A DNA stretch of 64,000 bases, from positions 1,178,001-1,242,000 of the forward strand of contig NZ_WMCD01000001.1 of the NCBI RefSeq assembly GCF_010994275.1, in the 5' to 3' direction. Each line of letters opens with the position of its first letter. Position 1 is the first letter of the stretch. Below, piece by piece: positions 28,216 through 37,359 of this stretch. This DNA comes from Cyclobacterium jeungdonense. GTDB lineage: Bacteria > Bacteroidota > Bacteroidia > Cytophagales > Cyclobacteriaceae. Both the position numbers and the translations under genes were made by a program. The notes under the pieces were generated by a model, which had not been told where the DNA came from, searched no databases, and saw only the letters and a program-made list of their open reading frames with translations.

Positions 28216-29688
28216 TTACCCCTCAAATCGCTCCTCATGCACTACCTTACCCAATACATCGCGATGCTCAAATAGAATTTGGGGTTTTCCGGGATCGCGA
28301 TCTACGCCAATGCTTAAAAATCCTCCTTTGAGCCGCAAAAACCGATGCTCAGGACGTACATCTCCTTCTTTCCAGCCCTGGGAATGGTAGTCGCTAACCG
28401 GCCCGGATCCAAATTCCATCAGCCCGGTTTCCCTATCCTGAGAAACGTATTGCCAGTGCCTGTCCCCGTTGACCACGTACATGTTGCGTTGACTCGACAG
28501 AAAGTTGCGTAACCATTCTCCCTCATGTTGGAAACTAGTATTGGCATGATTGTCACTTTTCCTTTCCCGGTCAGGCCCTACCACGGGGGTAGCGGTAAAT
28601 AGTATTTTAAAGGTCGCATCCGAAGCTTTTACCGTTTCCTGAAACCACTGTTTCTGCTCGGCTCCCCAGATGGTCTTCCCTGGACCATCTTCCATGGTAT
28701 TTTCAGAACGGTACTCCCTTCCTTCGACCAACCATACCTGCAGATCTTTGCCCCAGCGAACGGTTCGATAAGGTTTTCCTTTTATGGGAACGTTTTCGTA
28801 CCAAAGCTTTAACCCATCGTCAAACGTTAAATCTCCATAAGGACCCTTGCCCCGGTACATGTCGTCCTTGAGCAGGTCGTGATCGTCCTTGACCATATAG
28901 ATGGGTACTTCCTTGTAGAAATCCCGTAAAGAAAGCCAGCCATCCATGGCATGCCATTTATGCCGGGCTTTTTCCAGGTTTTTTGCCAGCGGTCCGGGTT
29001 TATCATAATAGATGTAATCGCCGGTGTGAATGAAAAAATCCGGGTGCAGCCTTCGCATGCTGTCATACGTCTGAAAGCCCCTACGCTCATCATCGAAACT
29101 CCAGAAATACTGGCAGGTAGAGGTAGTCAACACCAGTGGTACCGGATCCTGTTCCGAAGGCGCAGTGGCAAAGGCCCCCTCCACTTTCCGGATCGATCCT
29201 CCATCTACTGGTTTCGCCTCCCAATGAACGGAATATTCCGAACCAGGCTGGAGGCCTTTCACCGGAATTTTGACGGTAAAATCATTTTCCGCCACGGCCT
29301 CCTTCCATTCGGAGGTCCATACCGATTGGCCATTTCCCTCGTTTATCGTCACTCTAACCAGGCCAGCCGCTCCGGAAACCGCTCCGTCCATTTCCGATAC
29401 CGGTTGCTCTTCATCAAAATCGATTGGATGGCGAAATACTTTTTCCTCCCGTCGATGGCGAACCGGCTGGGGAAATTCCTGCCCACATAATCGGGTCCAG
29501 AGCATGGCGGACTCTTTTCCTACCTCAGCAATTTTAAATCCATTGGTAAAATAAACTCCGGTATTGGACCTTGAAACCAGATCCAACAGTTTATTGATGG
29601 GATGGGCAACGATCTTTGGAATGGCCATCAGGGAAAGAAGGCCTATCCCTGTTTTCTTAAAAAATCCCCTTCTATTAGCTTTTTGCAT
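28216..29688 (-). CDS. PhoD-like alkaline phosphatase (PUL 1)
   Basis: 490 residues with a twin-arginine-like leader (NRRGFFKKTGIGLLSLMA). An N-terminal PhoD Fn3-like domain (FTNGFKIAEVGKESAMLWTR) is followed by a metallophosphatase domain with LTTSTCQYFWSFDD, HTGDYIYYDK, VKDDHDLL and VNGDRHWQY as metal-binding motifs. PhoD enzymes are Ca/Fe-dependent phosphodi- and monoesterases of the periplasm. It is a close paralogue of the frameshifted gene at 54339-55795 and occupies the same position upstream of a sigma/FecR/SusCD cassette, so a role on a phosphorylated glycan is plausible. Confidence 0.9.
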   Translation of the reverse strand: MQKANRRGFFKKTGIGLLSLMAIPKIVAHPINKLLDLVSRSNTGVYFTNGFKIAEVGKESAMLWTRLCGQEFPQPVRHRREEKVFRHPIDFDEEQPVSEMDGAVSGAAGLVRVTINEGNGQSVWTSEWKEAVAENDFTVKIPVKGLQPGSEYSVHWEAKPVDGGSIRKVEGAFATAPSEQDPVPLVLTTSTCQYFWSFDDERRGFQTYDSMRRLHPDFFIHTGDYIYYDKPGPLAKNLEKARHKWHAMDGWLSLRDFYKEVPIYMVKDDHDLLKDDMYRGKGPYGDLTFDDGLKLWYENVPIKGKPYRTVRWGKDLQVWLVEGREYRSENTMEDGPGKTIWGAEQKQWFQETVKASDATFKILFTATPVVGPDRERKSDNHANTSFQHEGEWLRNFLSSQRNMYVVNGDRHWQYVSQDRETGLMEFGSGPVSDYHSQGWKEGDVRPEHRFLRLKGGFLSIGVDRDPGKPQILFEHRDVLGKVVHEERFEG

Positions 29689-30028
29689 GGATCATTTGGT
29701 TTAATTTGGGTGCATTGGACATCCTGAGCAAACTGGATCATAAAATTAACCAATTACCGACCGATTTAAGGTATTTTCTCCGATGAACCTTTAATTCAGT
29801 CCAAATCTCTCCTGATTAGGCCTTTTGCCTGGCTTGCTGATGTCGACGATTAAATTTAAATAAAAATCCTGTGACCAGAATGCTTTTTAGCTCATTTAGG
29901 GATTCGTTTTATAACAGCCTTAAATTATTGTTGGATAATAAATCAGCTCTTAAACTTGTTAATTACCCCTCTTTTCCCCTTTACTTTTTATCTTAGGTTA
30001 AAGGATAGACACATAGCGGCATTTTTTT
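29689..30028. other. Intergenic, nothing recognised
   Basis: 340 bp of A+T-rich DNA between the sulfatase stop and the PhoD start. No frame with protein character, hairpin with T-run, or full promoter consensus was found. Confidence 0.6.
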
Positions 30029-31615
30029 CTATCTGACCCCAACCTGTTTTGCCCATTTGACATATTTATTGACCATCTCCTCAACGATTTCTGGGTTTTC
30101 TGCGCCTTTTTCACTGAGTTCGGTGGGGTCCTCTTCAAGGTCAAATAATTCCCATTCAAAATCGGGAGCTTTGGAAATGATTTTCCACTTTCCTTTTCGC
30201 ATGGCCTGATGCCCAAAATGCTCCCAATACAATTCCCGGTTTTGCTCCATTCGCTCCCCTCTAAAAACAGGTACAAGACTTTTCCCACGCAGCGGTTTTA
30301 GTTGGTTTCCCTGATAGCGTTCAGGATACGATGTATTGGCTAATTCCAAACAGGTGGCCATGATATCCACCACATGACCCGTTTCTTTGGTGATTCCTTT
30401 TTGCGTAATCCCATTGGGCCAATGGGCAATCATCGGGGTGGCCATCCCCCCTTCTTCCAACCATCTTTTGTATCTTCTGAAAGGAGTATTGGAAGCTATT
30501 GCCCAGGGTTTTTTAAAGGCAACATATGAACCAGGGTAGCCTATTTCGGAATTAGGGTCATGCATGTTCCTTCCGGCGATACTTTCCGGAGAGGCCCCGT
30601 TATCGGATAGGAAAACGATTAGCGTGTTCTCATACATTCCATTCTCTTTTAACTCCCGGACCAGCTTGCCGATTCCCTGGTCCATCCGGTCTACCATGGC
30701 GGCATGAACTGTCATTCGTTTTGCCCAGTCGGCTTTATCTGCCGCTGCTTCCCAGGAAGACACCCCCTCTTCTCTTGGCGTGAGACGGAAATCAGGGTCC
30801 AATAACCCCAGGCGAAGTTGTCTTTCGTACCGCTCCTCCCGTAAAGAATCCCAGCCGATGGCATAACGGCCTTCGTACTTTCGAATATCTTCCTGTAAGG
30901 CGTGAAGGGGCCAGTGGGGTGCCGTATAGGCGAGATAAAGTAGAAAGGGCTTCCCAGCTTTACTTTCCCCATGCTCCCTAACAAATTGGACAGCATGATC
31001 TGAAAAGGCATCCGTCATGTAAAAGTCATGTTTAGGAGGCTCCCAGGGGTCGTCGTCCAGTGCCATTTGGCGCAGACGTTCAGCGCCCTTGTCCAGCTCA
31101 AAATAGCTGCTGCCGCCACTGATCAATCCAAAATACCTGTCAAACCCCCGTTTTCGGGGCCAATGCTCCTTTTTCTCACCAACATGCCATTTTCCTGACA
31201 TATAGGTAGCATATCCAGCTTCCCCGAGGACTTCCGCAATCGTAACGGATTCCTTATTCAGAAATCCCTGATAAGGCCCGGGTTCCGGATCACTTGACAC
31301 CGAACTGACCATCCCTCCCATTCCAGTCTCATGCGGATACAGACCTGTCAGCAGGGAGGCTCTGGTAGGGCAGCATCTGGCGGCATTGTAAAACCGCTGG
31401 AACATCAAGCCACTTTTCGCCAAGCGATCCAGGTTAGGCGTCGCTATTTCGGAACCATAGCATCCAATATCCGAATAGCCTAAATCATCCGCCATTATTA
31501 TAACTATATTGGGTCTTTCGTCAACCTCATTGCTATTCTGAGTTTGACAGCTTATTGAGGAACAAAAGGACGCGAAAAGGATCAAATAAGCTGTATTTCT
31601 TACCATGGCATTCAT
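30029..31615 (-). CDS. Arylsulfatase-type sulfatase, S1 family
   Basis: 528 residues with lipobox-like SISC (Cys23). The formylglycine motif is C81-C-P-T-R in NAARCCPTRASLLTG, a pattern typical of the arylsulfatase A-like group. Metal motifs IMADDLGYSDIG and FLSDNGASPE are intact, with SGKWHVGEKK on the substrate side. The C-terminal segment KGKWKIISKAPDFEWELFDL is the usual family ending. It is the third gene of the second SusC/SusD locus, 120 bp after susD and behind a terminator. Confidence 0.93.
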   Translation of the reverse strand: MNAMVRNTAYLILFASFCSSISCQTQNSNEVDERPNIVIIMADDLGYSDIGCYGSEIATPNLDRLAKSGLMFQRFYNAARCCPTRASLLTGLYPHETGMGGMVSSVSSDPEPGPYQGFLNKESVTIAEVLGEAGYATYMSGKWHVGEKKEHWPRKRGFDRYFGLISGGSSYFELDKGAERLRQMALDDDPWEPPKHDFYMTDAFSDHAVQFVREHGESKAGKPFLLYLAYTAPHWPLHALQEDIRKYEGRYAIGWDSLREERYERQLRLGLLDPDFRLTPREEGVSSWEAAADKADWAKRMTVHAAMVDRMDQGIGKLVRELKENGMYENTLIVFLSDNGASPESIAGRNMHDPNSEIGYPGSYVAFKKPWAIASNTPFRRYKRWLEEGGMATPMIAHWPNGITQKGITKETGHVVDIMATCLELANTSYPERYQGNQLKPLRGKSLVPVFRGERMEQNRELYWEHFGHQAMRKGKWKIISKAPDFEWELFDLEEDPTELSEKGAENPEIVEEMVNKYVKWAKQVGVR

Positions 31616-31684
31616 TAAAATAATGGCGAAAGATTGACTCCAGGGTGTTACGCCAGTCTGGAATAAGCCGTTCTCCTATATTGT

Positions 31685-31715
31685 AAAAAGGCCCCCAGTC
31701 TCTTAACTGAGGGCC
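31685..31715 (-). terminator. Terminator after the second susD
   Basis: Stem ggccctcagt / actgggggcc (one G-U pair) with a T5 run on the minus strand, 20 bp after the susD stop and before the sulfatase gene. Confidence 0.75.
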
Positions 31716-31734
31716 AATAAGTTACCAATAACTA

Positions 31735-33372
31735 TCAATACCCGGGATTTTGCTGAAACTCACCCGGATTACTTACCCTGTCGATTTGGGTCTGAGGGAT
31801 TGGCCTTACCAAATGCATTTCCTTGATATTGGGGGCGGCGTCCAGGTTGTGTTGCCGTACCCGCTCCAACAAGGTTCCGGTACGCTTCAGATCATACCAG
31901 CGGTGTTTCTCGCCGATCAATTCCCTGGCCCTTTCTTCCAGAATAAAATCCAGGTCAATGTCTCCCGGAGACACCTGCATCTCTTCTTCCATCCCTTCCA
32001 TCGCTGCTCGTGTACGCAAAACATTGATATATGCTGCTGCACCGGCATTGTCATTCTGCCGCCAGGCTGCCTCACCGGCAATCAGGTACATTTCCGCCAA
32101 CCGGATTACCGGAAAATCCCTTCTTCCGGCGGTTTCGTTAATGCTGGGCCGAAGAGGATCCAGAAATTTGCGTAGCGATGGGTAATTTCTGCGCTGATTG
32201 GTACCTATTTCCTGGTAGGCATTCACATTTCCTATCCAGTTGCCCTTGTAATCGATGATCCAATACGGAGCGGCCTGTTTTACCTCGTCCGGAACCGGCT
32301 CCATGACAATATGGATCGCCGTGTCCCCCGGGTTTACCTGGTGTCCATTGATTTCCCCGGGTATATTCGCATACCAAACGGTCTTAAACGAACCATCCCA
32401 TCGTGCGTCCATATCCCGGTCATAAAGACTGAACAAATAATTAGTAGGCAAAAATCGCTGGAATGGCCTTCCGTTTTCTGTATCCCGTACCATGGCAGGA
32501 TTAAAGGTGTAATCAAAAATAAAATAAAGGTGCCCGGAATTCCCGGGTCCATTGAGCAAGGGGTCGTCGGTAAACTGGACGGTCCATACAAATTCACTAT
32601 TGTCCTCGTTGTTAATATCCCAAAGGTCGATGTAGGGCTTTACCAACTCAAAATTATAGTTATCGATTACATTGGATGCCAATCTTTCTGCTTCTTCCCA
32701 GTTGCCCAGGGTCAGCTGCACCCTGGCCAGAAGGCCTTCGGCTGCCGCTTTGTAGACTCTTCCCGGTTCGGATGCTGTAACCGGCAGGTTAGCCACAGCA
32801 AATTCCAGGTCCGGTAAAATACCAGTGTCGTAAATAGTACTAACCGGCGTTCTATTAGCTTCAGTTTGTACCCCAGCGGTTTCTTCCAGGGAAAAATGCA
32901 CATCCCCCCATTGCTGAACCAGATGGAAATAATAAAGAGCCCTCAGGAAACGCGCTTCCGCTTCAATTTCCGCCTTCCGTTGGCTGGATATCCCGGTAAC
33001 CTCCTGGACTTTATTCACCACTGTATTGCATTGGTTTATGCCTACATAAAGGTTATTCCATATGTCAGTGACTGTCCCACTGGTACCCAGAAAATTAGGT
33101 GAGTAATTGTTGATATGCGGGTTATTGGCAATGCCACCAAAGCCATTGGTGAAAATATCCGTTCCGGTGACGGTCAGAAAAAAGCCATTTTGTTGCCCAT
33201 AAAAACTCCTCAGGGTGGTGTAGGAAGCTTTCAGTCCATCTTCTATGCCTCCAGGTGTGATATAATATCCATCTGCAGTAGCCAGACTTACCGGATCCTC
33301 GATCAGGATCTCCTCGCACGCGTTTAAACCAAGTAAAAGCGTTAGTCCAAATATTATTGATAAATTTTTCAT
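31735..33372 (-). CDS. SusD/RagB-family glycan-binding lipoprotein (second locus)
   Basis: 545 residues; lipobox LNAC (Cys19) after MKNLSIIFGLTLLLG. SusD landmarks: EAEARFLRALYYFHLVQQWG, VIRLAEMYLIAGEAAWRQND, ERARELIGEKHRWYDLKRTG and a C-terminal LVRPIPQTQIDRV. It partners the SusC encoded 12 bp upstream. The divergent ligand-binding middle gives no clue to the sugar. Confidence 0.95.
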   Translation of the reverse strand: MKNLSIIFGLTLLLGLNACEEILIEDPVSLATADGYYITPGGIEDGLKASYTTLRSFYGQQNGFFLTVTGTDIFTNGFGGIANNPHINNYSPNFLGTSGTVTDIWNNLYVGINQCNTVVNKVQEVTGISSQRKAEIEAEARFLRALYYFHLVQQWGDVHFSLEETAGVQTEANRTPVSTIYDTGILPDLEFAVANLPVTASEPGRVYKAAAEGLLARVQLTLGNWEEAERLASNVIDNYNFELVKPYIDLWDINNEDNSEFVWTVQFTDDPLLNGPGNSGHLYFIFDYTFNPAMVRDTENGRPFQRFLPTNYLFSLYDRDMDARWDGSFKTVWYANIPGEINGHQVNPGDTAIHIVMEPVPDEVKQAAPYWIIDYKGNWIGNVNAYQEIGTNQRRNYPSLRKFLDPLRPSINETAGRRDFPVIRLAEMYLIAGEAAWRQNDNAGAAAYINVLRTRAAMEGMEEEMQVSPGDIDLDFILEERARELIGEKHRWYDLKRTGTLLERVRQHNLDAAPNIKEMHLVRPIPQTQIDRVSNPGEFQQNPGY

Positions 33373-33384
33373 CTCAGGAGCAAT

Positions 33385-36300
33385 TTAAAATTTCAGATTC
33401 AAACCAAAAATATAGGTAGCCGTCGTAAGGGGACTTCCTCCTCCTACAATGCCATTGGATGTTTCCGGATCTACGGTGGTGTAGGGTGAAAAAATAAACG
33501 CATTGTTTACCGTAGAGTAAAGGCGGGCAGAACTCATCCCCAATTTGCTGATCCAATTTGGATTGAAATTGTATCCGAGCGCAATATTGCGGATCTTAAT
33601 GTAGGAGCCATCAAAATACCGCACTGCATCCGAATATAAGGGAGCATCCCCTGCATTTGGCAATGGAATCGTATTGCTGGGATTATTGGGTGTCCAATAA
33701 TTATAGTTGATAGAATTATACCGACCCTGCCAGTTGTTGCCTCCGAGGTTGTGGTAATCACTTCGCAACATTTGCCCCATTCTGGCATGGACCAGCACTG
33801 AAAGATCAAAGCCTTTAAAGGAAATCCTGTTGGTCAATCCACCGGACCAGTTGGGCACGGTAGATCCCAGGACTTTTCGGTCATCTGCGTTTATATTTCC
33901 ATCCGGTTGTTTGGTTAACTCTCCGTCCGCATCTCTACCATTCACATCATTGATGCGGATATCTCCCGGTTGCTGGCCAAAGTCAGCTGCCAGATCGGCC
34001 TCATCGGACTGCCAGATGCCAGCCTGATCAAAACTATAAAAGACATTTATAGGCTCGCCAATAAACCACTGGTTGCCCACATCATCACTCTGCCCGTCAA
34101 ACAATTCTATAATTTGTTCCCTGTTGGAAAAAACATTCATACTTACATCCCACCTGAAACCAGAGGGACGATTGAGCAAATTGGCATTGGTGGAAAGTTC
34201 CCAGCCCGAATTTCGGGTGCTTCCAATGTTTTGAAGAACAGAATTGTAGCCGGAAGTAATGGGCAAAAGACGATTTAGGAGCAAATCGCTCGTATTAGTG
34301 ACATAGTACTCCAGTGAACCATTAATCCGGTCGTCAAAAAATCCGTAATCCACACCGATATTGGTTGTCTTCGAAATTTCCCATCTCAAATCAGGATTGG
34401 GAATAAGGTTGTTGCCATACCCAAATCCGGAATTAGATCCAAAAACATAGGTTGTTCGTTCCAATCCACCTAAGGTCTGAAATGGGGCTATAGCGGTATT
34501 ACCCACTTCTCCATATCCAGCGCGGAGTTTGAGGAAAGAAACCCGACTTCCTTGCAAAAATTCCTCTTCTGTAAGCACATATCCCGCTGAAAAAGCCGGG
34601 AAAAAAGCCCATTTATTTCCTTCTGCCAGACGCGAAGAACCGTCTGCACGGCCGGTAAGGGTAAATAGGAATTTGTCATCAAAACGGTAATTGGCCCGTC
34701 CCATATAGGATATCAATCCCCATTCACCCAATGAACTACCTATACCGGTAATGGTGGAGGAGCTACCCAAATCATAATACAATGATTTCTCGATAGGTAT
34801 ATCTTGTCCAGATAAGGATGATCCTTCAAATCGACTGGCTTGGACGGAAAAGAGCCCTACCAAATTCAGGGCATGCTTCCCAAAGGTCCTGTCATACGAA
34901 AGGATATTTTCCTGCGTATAGGCAAAATCCAGGTCATTTCCAATAGAGCCTCTATTGATATTTCCTTGCAGGAGACCGGTATAAGTGCCTCTTCTGGCCA
35001 TGTTAAAGTCCGGCCCGTAGTTTACCCGCAGTTTGAAATGATCATTAAACTGGTATTCAGCAAAAATATTGGCAAATATCCGATGCCGGCGGGTCTCGTC
35101 CACATATTGATAAGGCTGGTAATTCAGCAAAGGATTAGCCAGCAGTCCCTCCCTGGGATTGGGAAAAGCCAGAAAATTACCCTCTTCATCAGTTGGTCCT
35201 ACTAACGGGGAATAGCCCAGGGAACCATTATAAGGTGCATTTGACATTTGATTTCTCTCGCTGACACTGACCGTACCGCTCAATCCCAATCGAAGTTTAT
35301 CCGTCAACCGGGACTCCAAATTAACCCTGACCGACGTTCGTTCAAAATCGGTACCCGGAATGTATCCTTCCTCATTAAAAAATGATCCTGAAACGTAGTA
35401 ACTGATCTTTTCCGTTCCTCCGCTTACCGATACCTGATGATCTTGCTGGCTTCCCGATTGAATGGCCAGATCCAGCCAGTCGGTAAACCTTCCTGCCTGC
35501 AGGTTTTCGATCTCTATAGGCGCCAGAAAATTACTGTCAAAGCTGGGGTCATCGCCTGCATGTCCCCTGGCTATCCTGGAATAGGCTGCAAATTCCTGCC
35601 CATTCATCAAGTTCAGGTCTTGTATGGGTTGCTTGACGCCATAATATCCATCGTAGCTGATGACCGCTTTCCCAGTCTTGCCTCTTTTGGTAGTGATCAA
35701 AACGACACCGTTGGCTCCTCTGGAGCCATAAATAGCTACTGCACTGGCATCCTTAAGCACTTCCATGGACTCAATGTCATTGGGGTTAAAATCGCTGATA
35801 TTGGCAGTGGTGGGTATACCATCGATCACGTAAAGAGGTTCGTTGGATGCATTGATGGAACGATTTCCCCTGATTCGGATCTGCACAGGAGCTCCGGGAG
35901 AGCCATTGGCCCTAACGATGTCTACACCTGCCAATCTTCCCTGAGACTGTTCCAGAAAATTCCCAGCGGGCGTTTCCTGTAATTCTTTACTGGTCACCGA
36001 AGATATTGCACCTGTAAGATCACTTTTCCGCTGTGTACCGTATCCTACGACCACCACTTCGTCCAGGGAGGTCTGGTCTTCCTGAAGCACAACAGAAAGC
36101 TCCGTCTGATTTCCAACGGTTAGCCTTGCGGCCTGATAACCGATAAACGAAATCCGGAGTACATCTCCCTGATCAGCCTCAATGGAAAACGTTCCCTGAA
36201 TGTCCGTCACGGTTCCAGTAGTTGTCCCCTCCACAACCACTGTGGCTCCGGGAATGGGAATCCCATCCTGATCGGTGACAGTACCGGTGATAGTAATGAA

Positions 36301-36459
36301 AATAGCATCTTTGACTAAGACGACTGACGGAGGAGCGTCGAGGCTGGTATTGGCAAGCTTTGGATCAGATATTTCTCCCGCCGAATAGCCGAAATGCATA
36401 ACAGATCCCGCCAAAAGGCCAACCATTGCCAGCTTGCTTTTGATAGAATTAAATTTCAT
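33385..36459 (-). CDS. SusC/RagA transporter without STN domain
   Basis: 1024 residues, shorter than the other three SusC proteins here because no STN domain precedes the carboxypeptidase-D-like domain (ITGTVTDQDGIPIPGATVVV). The TonB-box region SLDEVVVVGYG, plug motifs (YVIDGIPTTANISDFNPNDI, VLKDASAVAIYGSRGANGV) and barrel are complete. Lack of STN fits the lack of a sigma/FecR pair next to it, so regulation must come from elsewhere. Its leader is about 190 nt long if the -7 box at 36656 is used. Confidence 0.95.
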   Translation of the reverse strand: MKFNSIKSKLAMVGLLAGSVMHFGYSAGEISDPKLANTSLDAPPSVVLVKDAIFITITGTVTDQDGIPIPGATVVVEGTTTGTVTDIQGTFSIEADQGDVLRISFIGYQAARLTVGNQTELSVVLQEDQTSLDEVVVVGYGTQRKSDLTGAISSVTSKELQETPAGNFLEQSQGRLAGVDIVRANGSPGAPVQIRIRGNRSINASNEPLYVIDGIPTTANISDFNPNDIESMEVLKDASAVAIYGSRGANGVVLITTKRGKTGKAVISYDGYYGVKQPIQDLNLMNGQEFAAYSRIARGHAGDDPSFDSNFLAPIEIENLQAGRFTDWLDLAIQSGSQQDHQVSVSGGTEKISYYVSGSFFNEEGYIPGTDFERTSVRVNLESRLTDKLRLGLSGTVSVSERNQMSNAPYNGSLGYSPLVGPTDEEGNFLAFPNPREGLLANPLLNYQPYQYVDETRRHRIFANIFAEYQFNDHFKLRVNYGPDFNMARRGTYTGLLQGNINRGSIGNDLDFAYTQENILSYDRTFGKHALNLVGLFSVQASRFEGSSLSGQDIPIEKSLYYDLGSSSTITGIGSSLGEWGLISYMGRANYRFDDKFLFTLTGRADGSSRLAEGNKWAFFPAFSAGYVLTEEEFLQGSRVSFLKLRAGYGEVGNTAIAPFQTLGGLERTTYVFGSNSGFGYGNNLIPNPDLRWEISKTTNIGVDYGFFDDRINGSLEYYVTNTSDLLLNRLLPITSGYNSVLQNIGSTRNSGWELSTNANLLNRPSGFRWDVSMNVFSNREQIIELFDGQSDDVGNQWFIGEPINVFYSFDQAGIWQSDEADLAADFGQQPGDIRINDVNGRDADGELTKQPDGNINADDRKVLGSTVPNWSGGLTNRISFKGFDLSVLVHARMGQMLRSDYHNLGGNNWQGRYNSINYNYWTPNNPSNTIPLPNAGDAPLYSDAVRYFDGSYIKIRNIALGYNFNPNWISKLGMSSARLYSTVNNAFIFSPYTTVDPETSNGIVGGGSPLTTATYIFGLNLKF

Positions 36460-36655
36460 GGGTTCATTATTTATTTAGTTAGGTTGTATTATTCCGTGAT
36501 TTCCTCACTAATTCTTAGGGGAAAGCCGTTAATCATTCAAAAAAGAATTTATGGAATGATTCTTCCAATCCCGCTTCCGTATACCTTCTTTTCCCAGGAG
36601 ATGAATACCCGAATAGGTAGGTTAAAGAAGTTAATTGAAACGGGCTATTATCAAA

Positions 36656-36663
36656 CAAAAATA
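36656..36663 (-). promoter_or_regulatory. Candidate -7 box for the STN-less susC
   Basis: TATTTTTG on the minus strand fits TAnnTTTG exactly, 197 bp before the susC start. Only a TTTG 11 bp upstream is present, so the -33 element is poor. Confidence 0.3.
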
Positions 36664-36730
36664 AAGGGTTAATTCAAACAATTCCTATAAAATGGAAAAA
36701 AATCAGTATAAAAATTTAATTTAAACACAA

Positions 36731-36780
36731 AACAAAAAATACCTTCAGCAGGACCTGAACACGGTTTCCTACTGAAGGTA
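36731..36780 (-). terminator. Terminator of the GlcG/HbpS gene
   Basis: 13-bp arms (taccttcagyagg, one mismatch) around a 15-base loop, followed on the minus strand by a T6-rich tract, 39 bp after the stop codon. Confidence 0.75.
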
Positions 36781-36818
36781 ATTCTGATTCGTTTGTGAAG
36801 GGGCAATGTAACATATAA

Positions 36819-37217
36819 TTACATCGCTTCGGCTCCAGCCTGTGCCACTTTATGGTCATCCTCAACCGTACTCCCGGAAACGCCAATTGCACCAACTATG
36901 GTCCCCTCTGCATTTTTCAAAACCACGCCACCCGGAAATGTAATCAGTCCCTGGTTGGAGTGTTCGATGTTGTATAGCGGAGCTCCGGGCTGAACCAATG
37001 GGCTGAGCTGATCGGTATCCATGGTAAAGAATACGGCTGTTTTTGCCTTTTTGATACTGATATCCACCGAGCCCAACCAGGCACCGTCCATTCGTGCAAA
37101 AGCCGTCAGGTTTGCACCCGTATCGACGACACAGATATCCATTTTTGTATCCATTGCAGCTGCTTTCTTTTTCGCTGCTTCAATTACTTTTTCGGCTTGT
37201 GACAGTGTAATGTTCAT
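36819..37217 (-). CDS. GlcG/HbpS-family protein
   Basis: 132 residues without signal peptide. Family pattern: [77 protein letters not shown]. HbpS binds haem and interacts with a sensor kinase in Streptomyces, and GlcG is found with glycolate genes; for most members the function is unknown. It is a single-gene unit with its own terminator, and a palindrome lies 45 bp upstream of the start. Confidence 0.88.
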   Translation of the reverse strand: MNITLSQAEKVIEAAKKKAAAMDTKMDICVVDTGANLTAFARMDGAWLGSVDISIKKAKTAVFFTMDTDQLSPLVQPGAPLYNIEHSNQGLITFPGGVVLKNAEGTIVGAIGVSGSTVEDDHKVAQAGAEAM

Positions 37218-37261
37218 AACTTGAAGGGTTTACTAATGAAAATTATTTTCGTTGGTTATTG

Positions 37262-37277
37262 ATAACAATCTTGTTAT
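37262..37277. promoter_or_regulatory. Palindrome upstream of the GlcG/HbpS gene
   Basis: ataacaa-tc-ttgttat, perfect 7-bp arms, 45 bp before the start codon. Size and symmetry fit a repressor site; no regulator is identified. Confidence 0.35.
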
Positions 37278-37359
37278 TACAATCTGAAGAACTACATAAG
37301 GTAAATATACCAAATCCTTTTCCGAAGCAGCGAAGAACAACTTGTATTTTTACCGCTCC

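Larger units (their letters stand above)
36460..36818. other. Intergenic leader region
   Basis: 359 bp. It holds the long leader of the STN-less susC, an 8-bp inverted repeat (36531-36538 / 36554-36561) without T-run, the candidate -7 box and the terminator of the GlcG/HbpS gene. No gene is seen. Confidence 0.6.

Noticed and set aside
33542..33809. Frame within the STN-less susC
   Set aside because: Shadow of the SusC barrel coding sequence.
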